Source of the DNA: Apium graveolens | Lineage: Eukaryota > Streptophyta > Magnoliopsida > Apiales > Apiaceae | Assembly: GCF_009905375.1 (NCBI RefSeq) | Contig: NC_133648.1 | Span: 310,946,565 to 311,010,564, forward strand | Length of the DNA: 64,000 nt | Direction of reading: 5' to 3' | Part shown: piece after piece, positions 47,189-58,274 of the stretch | How the letters are laid out: every line of letters starts with the position of its first letter | Numbering within the stretch: position 1 is the first letter of the stretch | Translations under genes and position numbers: made by a program | Notes under the pieces: generated by a model | What the model was told of the DNA's origin: nothing | Seen by the model: only the letters and a program-made list of their open reading frames with translations | Database searches by the model: none

Positions 47189-47484
47189 TTCCTTTAATGA
47201 TCCTCTGCTATAATCCTTCAATAAAAATCCTTTTAATTATGTTACCTTATACTTAATCCTTTCGATATCTGGTGGTTTTTCGGGAAAAATCAAAGTGTTC
47301 GAATCTAAAATCTGACAACATTTACATACATTCATTTACTTTATAAAATACTAATACGATCTCAGAATTTCCATAACAGTACTCCTATATAGTGTGGTTT
47401 GATAATTTTCCTCAATCAGCATCATCAGCAAAAAGTTACTTTTCATCAGGGTTTCAAATATTTCCAAAAATTGGGGTTATTATA

Positions 47485-49055
47485 GTCTCCCCTCCTTAAA
47501 AGGATTCCGTCCCGGAATCCTTTTACCAACTGCCCAATCCACCTTACATAATTGTTTCGTATTTCTATTAATCATTTAAGGGTCTCAATTATGGTCTCAA
47601 AGTTACTCGAGGTTTCGGGGTTCGCTCGCGAAACGCCGTTACTTAAAACGATCGTTTCTCATTGCTCGTAACTCGGATTACGGCGAACGATATATCAAAA
47701 CGAAGTTCGTAACATGAACTATATAAACATGGCAAAGGTCAGAATATTATAGTGAGTTCATGGGTCCTAAAGTTAAGCACAGAAATAGTTAAGGAAATTC
47801 GGACATTATGACGGCTAGAACTTAGCGATTTTCAATATTTTTACCACTCCAAATCAATCCCTTTCAACTACAATCCATCCACAACTTCAAGATTCAAATC
47901 TATACTACTGATCTTAGCCGAAACAAGCTCAAGGTCCTCAATCCAATTCAATATTATACCATCTCAATAATCAACTAATCTACGTAACAATCAAAGTTGA
48001 ATTTAAGCTTAATCATTCAAACAACTACTCATCCATCTAAACCATCCCAAAATTCAAGCAAACAAACTTAGTACTTAAAGGTCCAGAAGTTTTATACCTT
48101 TATTTGTGAGGGGAAAGTTGCTCGGAAGCCTTAAAACCTTGATTAATCATTATACAAGCTTGGATCTCACAAACAATCAAGAAAACACAAGGTTAGATTT
48201 TGAAGTTTCTAAAAGTCTGATTGAAAGAACGGTAAAACTGAGGGTCTTAACTTGCTTATTTGGAAGAGACTTGTGTCAAGAGGTGTAGGACATCTCAATA
48301 CCTTTCCAAAGAGCTATAGAATATAATATTTGAGTGAGTATTGAAGGAGATATGGTAGTTTGAAGTTCCTGCCCTGGTTTTGGACGAGAGCAAGGGAAGA
48401 AATAAAGAAATGAAGAATGCTTCTTGTTTGTCTTGGAAAATGAAATGAATTGCTTGGTTGCAAATTAACATAGGTAATTTAGGTGTTAAAAACATGTGGA
48501 TGGGGATTAATTTTGAACAAATATCTTCCTTCTTGATGACATCATCCATCATGCATCACTTTCTTGCCATGTGTCAATCCCTTGTGGTTTGATGATGTCA
48601 TAATCCTTGGCTTCTTGTACAAGCTTGTCTCTTGGTCGCTTATTTGTTTTACGGTTCGCTTAACTCTCGTTCTCATTAAAAGTTTGAGGGATCATATCCG
48701 GGATCTTATTACTTGGGCTTCCCTGAACCTTTATTAATATCTTATATTCCTTTAATGATCCTCTACTATAATCCTTAAATAAAAATCATTTTAATTATGT
48801 TACCTTATGCTTAATCCTTTCGTTATCTGGTGGATTTTCGGGAAAAACCAAAGTGTTCAAATCCGAATTCTGACGACCTTTACATACATTCATTTACTTT
48901 ATGGAATACTAATACGATCTCAGAATTTCCATAACAGTACTCCTATATAGTGTGGTTTGATAATTTTCCTCAATCAGCATCATCAGCAAAAAGTTACTAT
49001 TCATCAGGGTTTCAAATATTTCCAAAAATTGGGGTTTTTACAGTCACCCCTCCTT
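47485..49055 (-). repeat. Partial second LTR end plus duplicated PPT, Tekay C
   Basis: After the first LTR end come a PPT (47485-47497) and about 23 bp of interior. Then 47521-49042 repeats the promoter-side 1.5 kb of the LTR, from TTTTACCAACTGCC onward (compare 45541), ending TTTTTACA at 49042, and a second PPT follows at 49043-49055. The element therefore has two consecutive PPT-LTR junctions, best explained by a tandem duplication that predates the 422-bp one. Confidence 0.82.
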
Positions 49056-49830
49056 AAAAGGATTCCGTCCCAGAATCAGATAGAAAACAGTTGGGGATGC
49101 TTTTCTAGCATTGCGCTTTCTAACTCTCAAACCAATTTTTTTTCCACATTGTGGTTTTACCAAGAAACTCTGACTGGTCTGATAACCCTGTACCTAAGCA
49201 CTTGCTCCTTTCAATCCATAACCCTTACTGGTTACTCCATATAGGTCAAGTCTGGTTGCATGTCTATGCACTCGTATTCTCCTATATGTCCGACATTCCG
49301 ATTATGCTTCCTTAATATTGATACGTGGAACATGTTATGAACTTGCTACAAGTTCGAGGGTAGAGGTAGCTCATATGCTAACTTCCCAATACGTCTTAAT
49401 ATCTCCAAGGGTCCAATAAATCGTGGACTTAGCTTTCCTTTCTTTCCAAACCTCATTAATCCTTTCCAAGGGAATACCTTTTAACAATACTAGGTTCCCT
49501 ACTTCATACTTTTTATCCTTTTGGGCCAAACCGACATACTTCTCTAGTCGATCTTGTGTTGCTACCAGTTGTCCTCTGATTAGATCTGCTATGGCATTGG
49601 TTATTCGGACTAGTTTGGACCTGAGCATCTTGCGCCCTCCAACTTCATCCCAAGATAAGGGAGATCGGCAACTTCTTCTTTTTTCGTACAGGGCCTCGTA
49701 AGGCGATATTCCAACACTGTCATATCATCTATCGTCATAAGAAAACTCAATCCGTGCTAAGTGATCATTCCAAATTCTTTTCAAGTCTATCACACAGACT
49801 CTCATTATATCATCTAGCTCTACAGCTTTC
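49056..49830 (-). pseudogene. Tekay C integrase C-terminus and chromodomain region
   Basis: From about 49830 leftward the minus strand shows IWNDHLARIEFSYDDR, ISPYEALYE, SPLSWDEVGGRKML and an open stretch 49628-49371 with LVRITNAIADLIRGQLVATQ, LVLLKGIPLERINEVWKERK and STIYWTLGDI. These are the end of the Tekay integrase core and the following SH3-like segment. The chromodomain remnant closest to the PPT is degraded. It is the best preserved copy of this region in the window. Confidence 0.76.
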
Positions 49831-52199
49831 GCTTCTCAATACTTATTCTTTTCCAGTTTGCAATCGTTACTACCTTCCGTACAAAATATTATTCTGCATA
49901 TACCTTTATACGCTAGAGTTTTTAACCTTTTAATAACCGCATCAACCTTAGTATCACGAACGTGTTTCCATCCCGAATACCACCATACTTATACTACTCC
50001 TTTTCTAGATGCTTCTATCTTCCAAAGTTTGATCAATCATATAGAAGTAAAAGAATTTGTTGAGAGATCACTATGATCATGAACACTTGTTCTATTGCAT
50101 AGTTAGTACAGAAGGTGGCCAGCCTTTAGTACTTGACAAGCAATTAAACAATATGTGGTATACTACTAGACTTCTATCACACAGATAGATAGTCATTCGG
50201 CTATACCTCCCCTTTTGGAAGGGTTGTTCCTCTCATCTTACAAGAAATAAAAAGGAGAGAAAAGAATGAATTTAAGAGCATTATATAAAAAAATACTTCC
50301 ACAAAATATCTGGCTTGGAATCTACCTCTGAACTATAGAGGTTTATCAAAGGAGAATGAAACATATGTACATATGCCAACATCAAATATTATAGCATCGT
50401 ATTTCACATGCCTAAATATTTTTCTATTTTGTCCATCATTATATGGACCTATGCTCTTGCTAGAGCTTATAAACAATCATCTTTGAAACTCCTCCGACAT
50501 CAAAAATCGAATCTGGGATTTCATTCTAGACATCATCGTTACTAGAATCCTACGTTGCACCATAACCTTCCTTGTATAGTAATACGACTCTCTGCCGATA
50601 AGAAGGAATAAATATTTAATAGGTAAATAATCGACTTAGTTAGTCTATCAATGATAACTTATATATCACCACGACCCGATTAGTGGTACTCAATCTTAAC
50701 ATCCATTACAATACAATTCTTTCGGCTGTTATCATCTCATTATTCGCAGATTCATTGCTGCATTACTATAGTCCACCGCTGACCTACTGTATTCATTCGT
50801 TTTCCTCAGAATCTTAATAGCTAATCATACGGAGTCCATACCTGTCGTATGGAAATCTTCTAAGGATGTAACAGAATCACCGTGTGTGATCCATGAAGGA
50901 TACCTCCTAAACTTGACGTATATATATGACATGAAACAGATAAATTTGCAGAAGAGTTTCAATCACAGCAACGATAGCAAGTTAACACCATTATGAACCA
51001 TATGTCTTTATTAGGAGATATGAAGCTCAAAGGTTCATTTAGTCCTTTCGTAACATGGTCCTGGCTTATCTCAAGATAGGACCTTCTAAGATAGGTAGCC
51101 CGCTCACAGCGATAACAGGAATCAAATCTCCACCATCCTACTATTACGGTTGAGTATCGCACAATCATCAGAAGGAATGTCCATATTTCACACCATAATA
51201 CAACCTTCACGGCTTTAACCATCATCACTGTATTCCTCTAGCACGAGCGCCTATAATTGCTCTCTTACATTTAGAGTGTCGGCCACCTCATTGACCTTTC
51301 CTGATAGTAATAGTTCCTTATAATCAATGTATTTTGAACGATCTCCAACTAAATTTTCTACCTCATTTCCAATCACTGCTTGTGTGAAAATGCTCTTAAA
51401 ATTTGGTGAGAAAAAAAAATATCACCATTTTTCTATAAGTTATTACCTCGGTATTTAGAGGTTAACATTGTCACGACTGACTCTCGATCATACTTAGGAC
51501 GTCTCTTATCTTGGGTCCTTCTTGTTTTCACCAATCTCGACCTTCATAAGTTGATCTATACTTTCTTATTGTTCAACACATGCCCACGTGGCATTATTAT
51601 AATTACGTCATATTTCCTTTATCAAAATTTCTATCTTCAGAACTTTGAATATTACTTTTCTCTTTATAAAACCTCTAAGGTTATACTTAAATCCTTCATT
51701 ATGTACTACCTAGGTACAAGGCATATCAAGATACCATTTACTAATATTAAAACCATTGTCTATATAGTTCTGAAAACTTTCTCCACTAATCTTTAAAGGT
51801 TGTTGCTGCCTTAGTCCTTCATTCCGTACTACCCAAACTCATAATGTCCCTATTAAGGGTGAAATGCCAACCTTTATGCATTCCCCCAGGTTCATCTCAA
51901 GTTTTCGAGGTTCTATCCTTAATTCCACCTTTAAAAAGGTACTTGCATCCTTCCATGGATAAATCAAGTCATATATCCCTAATAGGGTATCTTATTCAAC
52001 CATTCTCACCTCGATAGTCTATACCTAGTTTCATAATAGCATCCTTATTCAAATGGAGGTCAATCCATATGGTCTCCAAAAGATAACAACGGTTATCCGC
52101 TTTTCTTTCCTGATTTGGTAATGATAATAGGGATGTTTTGGAAGATATTGGTCATGTTCAACATGAACTTCTTCTTACTAAATCCTCATTTACCTTTAT
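49831..52199 (-). pseudogene. Decayed interior of Tekay C
   Basis: This aligns with 14691-17170 of copy B. An RNase H tail can be suspected near 51275-51330. I recognise no other protein motif, and the longest open stretches are short and unlike known domains. Confidence 0.5.
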
Positions 52200-53150
52200 T
52201 GTTTATCTCAACAGTCATCTCAATGTTGGGATATCTTCTATACTTGGTGTCTCCCTTTTGAGTATCAAGTCACAGGTGTTACATACACTTCACATTTTTT
52301 TTGAAGGTTACTTCCTTCATCCAATTTCTTAATTTCTTGCTTTCATGTCTCCTCAGTCCATCTGTGTTCCCTTATTAATCCATCGATCTATCTCGGAGTT
52401 TCATCGAATACTCCCAACTTAAAGGGGATAATATATATATATCATTTATGCCTTCAACCATCAACTTTAACTCATGGTGAATCACCCTTATCCTGATGAT
52501 CACATACTTTTCTATTTCTATTACTACGAGTCTTTGGGGTTTCCTCATACTTAAATCCCTTATCATTCCTCAAACTCTATTTCCTTTATATTCCTTTTCA
52601 CTTCAGTTTCTTTTTATTTTCCTTTCTATTACAATCATTTCATGAACCCACTAATCATTGACTTCAAACATCACGTCGTTCTGGGATTCGTGTCCTCAGA
52701 ACGAATATTGACAACTTTTACAACTTAGATTCATAATTCATCATACTCGTCCGCCTTTGTTCTGGCTCTAAAGCTTTTACACTATCTTCATAACCTTGGA
52801 AGTACTTTCCCGAAAACAATTGACTGAACTTTAATCAGTTTATTATAACCTCTGGCTCGGTGCCTTTCTTGGCCTTTCACCGGCAGGTGGCCTCTCTCTT
52901 AGGAAGGTAAGTGACAAAAATAGTCTTTTGCGCTTCGTCAGTCATTTAGAATCTCAAATGATTCCTATATTTCTTTTAGCCAGGCTCTTGCCTCGACCGG
53001 GTCAGCTTGTTCTTTAGAACTTTGAGAGCTTAGCGACTTAAAGGTTCTGAAAGAATTTCCTGCCGCATTGTTTCCTCAGGGTGGTGGTTGGGGATAAAAG
53101 TATAAGTTTTGTTTAGGCAGGTCCATGCATTGCCCCATAGGAGTACCGTC
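52200..53150 (-). pseudogene. Tekay C gag core, cut by Athila insertion
   Basis: The minus strand has YPQPPP, GNNAAGNSFRTFKSL, VEARAWLKEI and KVLPRL in the order seen in copies A and B, with stops after PPP and after WLKEI. Athila B starts at 53151, inside the segment preceding TPIRQF in the relatives. Confidence 0.68.
53146..53150. repeat. Probable left target duplication of the Athila composite
   Basis: CCGTC abuts the LTR start TGTTAGGAAC. The matching right copy should occur beyond 64000, before TCGGG. Confidence 0.55.
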
Positions 53151-54557
53151 TGTTAGGAACAAAGCATGCGCTAAATAATTCACGCAAGTATACGTGTTCG
53201 CAAGTAATATAGAATGATTTCTTGTTCGTTCCCACAGAGACTCTAATTAATTATATTTAATTAACACTTACTCACCAATGTATGATTATTCTTCAATGTC
53301 AAGACAATTAACAATTAAGATTGATTAACTAATATTAACTACGAGAATTAAACACTTGAATTAACAATATTAAACACACATGAGATCATAACTTCATTAC
53401 TACTTCATTCAATAATTATTGTTATTACCCTTAGCATGTAATGGTGATGATATTAATCGAACAACACGAAACTGATAAACGCCAACTTTCGTTGTACGAA
53501 TACCATTCTACCAAGCATCCACAATTAAGATAGAAGTTGAATAGGCATCAATTATGTTGAGACCCTATATGTCTACAGAATTTGACAACATAACGATTTA
53601 AGTGCAAGTTATTCATTATGATTACACAGGGCAATTAAAACGGTTAGAGTTATCCACTAATCATGCATACAATACATGAACCTATGCTAGCATGGCAAGT
53701 TCTAAATCTCAAGATTCACTGTCGCTTCACAAGAGATTAACAGGCTATCTTACATTTTGTGACGCACATAAGACAAATAAGCACAACCTATGCTAGATAT
53801 CATACAATCACCACATACCAAGGTATTAAACAATTAACTAAAGAAATCCATAGTAAATCAGCTATGATCCCATGATCACGATTAGCCCATAATAAAACTC
53901 ATCGTCACCATGGGTTCATATGAAAACATGATAATAACTCAATGATATAAACTAATAAAAATACTTAACAAACAATGAAGTACGTCACAAGAGTATTAAG
54001 GTTCAAAGAGTAAAGAAAACTAGCATCCACTGTTACAACGAATTAAAAGAATCACAAGCTAAACGTATGCTTCCTCTTATTCGTTGTTGCATGCTAAAAC
54101 GGTCTTCTTGATCTTCTCTCCTTGTTACTTGTAGTTGAAAACGTCTTCCAAGATTGCTTATATAATAGCCCAAAAGAATCAGCACTCACAGAAGCCCAAT
54201 AGAACTCGAATTCTAAAAATCAGATTCTGAAAATCTACACCCAGGCGGCCGCCTCCTCCTTCCAGGCAGCCGCCTGCTACCAGGCGGTCGCCTGCTCTCA
54301 ATAGGCGGGCGCCTGCATCACTTCTGGAAAATTCCTATTTTTGCTTCTGCTTCTTCTGAATTCTTCGCACATCAACCCGAGACGGATTCCAAGCACTTCC
54401 TTAGGCTTTATTCAGATGAAATCCACCTATCTAAGCAGTTATACCCTGAAATGCAAAAACACTAGAAAAACGCGTCAAATACACAAAATACTCGAGTTCA
54501 AGACACCAATTCAAGCCATTACGAGACGCTCTAAGTGGTATAAAATGCCACTTATCA
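53151..54557 (-). repeat. 3' LTR of Athila B (1407 bp)
   Basis: The plus-strand ends are TGTTAGGAAC and CCACTTATCA. It shares with family A the terminal CGCAAGTATACG and TCGCAAGTAATATAGAAT blocks. It carries a TATA candidate CTATTATATAAG (54168-54157) and a GC palindromic array (54241-54316). Confidence 0.92.
54241..54316. repeat. GC palindromic array in Athila B LTR
   Basis: Four 12-mers start at 54243 (AGGCGGCCGCCT, perfect palindrome), 54264 (AGGCAGCCGCCT), 54282 (AGGCGGTCGCCT) and 54303 (AGGCGGGCGCCT), spaced 21, 18 and 21 bp. The array ends 75 nt upstream of the LTR TATA candidate. AGGCGGGCGCCT recurs twice inside the element (57134, 57173). Confidence 0.85.
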
Positions 54558-54570
54558 CACCCCCAAACTT
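54558..54570 (-). other. Polypurine tract of Athila B
   Basis: AAGTTTGGGGGTG on the minus strand abuts the LTR start TGATAAGTGG. Confidence 0.88.
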
Positions 54571-55591
54571 AAATTGATGCTTGTTCTCAAGCGTCACAGA
54601 TTCAAACTCAAAATAAAACATGCATGAATGCAAACTATATGAATGCAGCGATCCCCATCGCGATGACTAACAGAAACGTGGTGTGTGTGAATGCTTAACA
54701 GATATGCTTCGAAACTAGATCAATCACCATAATTTAATTATCCTCAAGGCAATCATAAGCTTATACGAAGAATATATTCTAGACACAAATGACTTATAAC
54801 ACTTCAAGATTATTGGATTTTATTACTGAATCATGTTTTTATTCAACACCTAAATAAATGCTTATTTGATCGTACAATGAAAGAGGTCCACAAAAGACTT
54901 ATGCAATGGTACCCATTTAGCGAGCGTTAGGTTAGCGGATCTCAGACTATGAAAGCCTTAGGTCACTAGGCACAAAGTCCCCTAAGAAATTAATAACTCG
55001 AATACCAAATAGCTCACCCGTGATCAATTGTGCATTAAACCATTTTTTTTTCTTCCTTTTTTTTTAATTTCTGAGCAAGTGCATTTCGCTCCCTCTTGCT
55101 CAACCCTAGACTACTCGTATACAATACGAGCCAGCTACTAGCCATTTGACGCCTAGCCATAACTAGCAATGAATTCCAATTTTTTCCAATTTTTATCTTT
55201 TCATGTCTTTTATCATTAAGAGCCTATCATGCATTCTAAATATAAGCAATAGATTAACCTCAAAAACCATCAAACCATGACAACAATCTAGTCCTTAAGC
55301 ATACTCTAAGACTTAGTGAAATTAAAAGTGTTTCAAGCATGCATGCCAACCTAACAAGATTCAACATCACTATAACGATATCACTACACTCGCATCAATA
55401 TCACATATTAATCAGTAAAGCAACACAAAGGGATCATGGTATATGCATGAGCTATATGACATGATAAATAAAGCTATAAAATAAAAATAAAAAATAAAAC
55501 TATATAAAAAACTATATGGCAAAAATATGCAACTAAATTAACTAAACTAACATGAAAATGCAACTACATGACACACGCACAAATATGTTCC
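54571..55591. other. Athila B 3' untranslated region with paired hairpins
   Basis: About 1 kb lacks coding signal. It includes a T-rich run (55042-55068) and two perfect inverted repeats: TGAGCAAG...CTTGCTCA (55072-55102, 15-nt loop) and CTCGTAT-ACA-ATACGAG (55114-55130). A1 lacks this block through deletion. Confidence 0.6.
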
Positions 55592-56853
55592 TTAACTACC
55601 ACCCCCAAACTTAATATCTTCACTGTCCCCAGTGAAGGTAATAGAAAGGAACACATGGTATACATACTCAGAAGAATCATCATCATCATCACCCTCAAAG
55701 GGTGGAGTGTCAGGAGGTGGATAAACATAATCCTCACCAAAAACGGGCCACTAGATGTCAGCTCCAAAGCCTCTAAATGCAGTCCCAAGTGCTAGGGTGA
55801 GCTCCTGCGCAAACCGACTCTGCGACTCATACATCGCATCTATCCTCATGGAAAGCCTCATGTACTGGACATCAACCAACCCTGAACCATCTCCTCCCTA
55901 GGCTCTCGAAGAACCTGCCTCTCCTTGAGCCTGACTGGACTTAGCCATGGTAGAACCAGCTGTTGGAACTCCTCCTGGGAGCCGATATCCCAAACCATGT
56001 GACTCAGGCTCTCCACCCGTCCACTCCTGCACCGCATTCAACATCGATGAATCAATAGGAGTGGCCGGCATCTGCAACTGCTCATAAGAAGGCCACTGGA
56101 CTCCAACTGCCTTGCAAAGCTTTGTGACAATAGAGGCATACGGGATAGAGTACTGCGACTTCCCCCTCAAAAACTTCAAAATCCCTTGGTAGATGAACTC
56201 ACCAAGGTCCACATAATACTCCTCATTCAAAATCCCAACACAACAACCTCGCCCTCTCAACTGTAACCTCATGTGCATGCAAAGAAGGAAGAATATTAGC
56301 ACAAATAAATATATTCCAAGCATGAGCATACCTGTTCATTGCGACCGCAGGGAAAGAATGATAATCATTGGATCCCCTATTAAACTTCCACACTGTACCC
56401 GGTTGACAGAGAGTAGCAATAATCAAATCTGAATCAAAATCCTCAAGGCCATTTTCATTCCAATTCTCCTCTTGCGGTTTCCTTTGTCGCTGCCCAATAA
56501 CACGGCGAATCGCCTCGGGCTGATAATCAACTTTAATCCTACGAACAATAGAAAACCCATTCATGTCAGCCTTGGCATTTGCATAGAACTCGCGAACACC
56601 ACTCAACGGAACCGCCTCAGGTGACTCACATAATGTAATCTATCCCTTCTCAGCAATCATCGGTAACAACTCACCATCCCTCCCTGATGGAAAAAAAACC
56701 CCTCTCCTTCATAATCGGCTTAGTAAGAAGCTTGGCATACTCCTCTTCAGCAGCCTTATCCAATAATCGGGGCCTCGCAGCAGTGTTCCTCGAAGAATCA
56801 GCAGTCGGAATGGTGCTGCTACTCCCTATAGTTCATGATCTCTTTGGGGCCAT
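55592..56853 (-). pseudogene. Athila B 3' ORF ('putative plant transposon protein', env-like position)
   Basis: ATG at 56853-56851 gives MAPKRS then a stop, then SSSTIPTADSSRNTAARPRL and EEEYAKLLTKPIMKERGFF. A long open piece (56606-56223) has VREFYANAKADMNGFSIVRR, DYQPEAIRRVIGQRQRKP and MNRYAHAWNIFICANILPS. After a frame break come GILKFLRGKSQYSIPYASIV and TKLCKAVGVQWPSYEQLQMP. The C-terminus has SRFAQELTLALGTAFRGFGA, an acidic FEGDDDDD run and the end KFGGGS. Function of this Athila ORF is unknown. An extra T in a T-run near 56692 and other breaks inactivate it. Confidence 0.78.
55600..55612 (-). other. Second PPT-like tract at the end of the Athila B 3' ORF
   Basis: AAGTTTGGGGGTG, identical to the true PPT at 54558-54570, overlaps the last codons (KFGGGS). 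It could be an internal plus-strand priming site or a relic of an earlier LTR border. No activity is shown. Confidence 0.5.
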
Positions 56854-56949
56854 GGAATCTGAGAATAAGAGTTAAAGAATTGTGTTTGGTGTGTAGGAGA
56901 GATTTTGTAGAGTTGAAAGTGTGCGGGATGTGTATGAAGAGGTTGTATG

Positions 56950-56958
56950 TATATATAG
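56950..56958 (-). promoter_or_regulatory. Candidate internal TATA box for the Athila B 3' ORF
   Basis: CTATATATACATACA on the minus strand starts at 56958, and the box lies 97 nt before the ATG, exactly as in A1. The leader between is pyrimidine-rich (for example CAACTCTACAAAATCTCTCC). Confidence 0.6.
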
Positions 56959-57113
56959 GGCAAATTAGGGCTAGAATTTGATTAGGAGTGGGGTTGTGGC
57001 AAAGTATGGGGGTGAAATCGTGGGTTAATGGGGATTGTGGGCTGTGGTTTTTGTTTTATGTTTTTCTATTTTTTTTATAGGCTGAAAACTGTTTTTTCAA
57101 ACATCAGGTCCGC

Positions 57114-57190
57114 AGTGGTCGCCTGGCACCAGCAGGCGGGCGCCTGCTAGCACACGGCCTCCTGGTCCTGGCAGGCGGGCGCCTGCTAGG
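57114..57190. repeat. GC palindromic array between pol and 3' ORF, Athila B
   Basis: It contains AGTGGTCGCCT (57114) and two copies of GCAGGCGGGCGCCTGCTAG (57132 and 57171, 39 bp apart). It lies 156 nt upstream of the internal TATA candidate. The 12-mer core is shared with the LTR array of the same element and differs from the family A motif. Confidence 0.83.
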
Positions 57191-57320
57191 TCTCTGGGAA
57201 AAAAAAATTCTGCCAACATTTTTCTGATTTTTTTGGGTTTTTGGATAAAGTACTAAATTCTAAGGGTTTCTATGGTCTCATATCTTGGGTTGCCTCCCAA
57301 GAAGCACTTCTTTTACGTTA

Positions 57321-58274
57321 TTAGCTTGACGTAGAGTAATGCGATCGAGTTGACAATAAAACGGCACTAACCACTTCACGGTTTGTCGTATCCCCATAAT
57401 AGTGCTTCAATCTCTGACCATTTACTTTGAATGCTTGGCCCGGATCGTTCTCAAAAATCTCCATCGCTCCATGTGTAAACACAGTTTTGACGATAAATGG
57501 TCCAGACCACCTTGATTTCGACTTTCCAGGAAAAAGTCGGAGATGAGATTTGAATAGAAGAACTTGTTGCCCCGACACGAATGACTTAGGCAATAGCTTC
57601 CTATCATGCCACCTTTTTACCTTTTTCTTGTACATTTTGTTATTTTCGTACGCTTGAAGTGGTAATTCATCAAGTTCATTTAACTAAAGCATTCGCTTCT
57701 TCCCAGCTGCATCTAGATCAAGGTTTAACTTCTACAATGCCCAATAAGCTTTATGCTCAAGCTCCACGGGTAAATGACATCCCTTACCATAGACAAGTTG
57801 AAACGGGGACATCCCAAGTGGAGTCTTGTATGCTGTTCTACAAGCCCAAAAAGCTTCATCGAGCTTCAAAGTCCAATCTTTCTTTGACGGACAAACGACT
57901 TTCTCTAGAATGCGCTTGATTTCTCTATTAGACACTTCAGCTTAACCATTAGTTTGCGGATGATAGGCAATAGCAATGCGATGATTCACATTGTAACGAT
58001 GCATCATAGAATTGAACTTACGATTGCAGAAATGCGACCCTTCATCACTTATGATAACTCGTGGCGTTCCAAACCTTGTGAATATCTGCTTATGAAGAAA
58101 ACTCAAGACTACCTTTGCATCATTAGTCGGTAGAGCTTTGACTTCTACCCATTTCGAGACATAATCGACTGCCAGCAAGATGTACTGATTATTGCAGGAC
58201 GAGATAAATGGTCCCATGAAATCGATTCCCCAAATCTTCTCAGCGCGGGAGCGCCGTGCTTTTGTAGTTGGCAC
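57321..58274 (-). pseudogene. Athila B integrase, fused at its N-terminus to A-type sequence
   Basis: The core begins at about 58233 with [20 protein letters not shown], then [15 protein letters not shown], then [11 protein letters not shown], so the DDE residues are present but a TAA replaces Gln just before the Glu block. The C-terminus has GQQVLLFKSHLRLFPGKSKS and [20 protein letters not shown] and ends near 57321. Residues before IWGID (MPTTKARRSRAEK, 58274-58236) come from the A-type post-pol GC region, so one open frame spans the recombination junction. The HHCC finger and upstream pol are absent. Confidence 0.86.

Larger units (their letters stand above)
43167..47484 (-). repeat. 3' LTR of Tekay C, full copy with internal duplication
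   Basis: It begins TGTAACACCCCC at 43167 and ends GGGGTTATTATA, so the terminal CA has become TA. It keeps only about one unit of the AT-rich minisatellite (near 44914). It includes an (AT)n run (about 45177-45204), the small ORF (43415-43561) and a 422-bp tandem duplication (about 46345-47188). A PPT follows at 47485-47497. Confidence 0.88.
43167..53150 (-). mobile_element. Tekay-type chromovirus copy C, 3' part (interrupted at 53151)
   Basis: It is on the minus strand. Its compound 3' LTR (43167-49042) is followed rightward by PPT, integrase/chromodomain, decayed interior and gag, where the Athila composite inserted at 53150/53151 between bases that read ACCGTC|TCGGG in copies A and B. The rest, including RT fragment, PBS and 5' LTR, should lie beyond 64000. 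AGCGA (43162-43166) is the expected left target duplication. Confidence 0.88.
53151..58233 (-). mobile_element. Athila family B element, 3' half
   Basis: It consists of a 3' LTR (53151-54557), PPT (54558-54570), a long 3' UTR with two hairpins, the 3' ORF (55592-56853), an internal TATA candidate, a GC array and integrase (57321-58233). At 58233/58234 it changes abruptly to A-type sequence. Its LTR, GC motif and protein sequence are clearly different from family A. Confidence 0.87.

Noticed and set aside
54571..55591. A host gene or small RNA gene in the long Athila B 3' region
   Set aside because: There is no coding frame, and its start matches Athila A1 next to the PPT, so it is element sequence. 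The hairpins are reported separately as a possible RNA feature.
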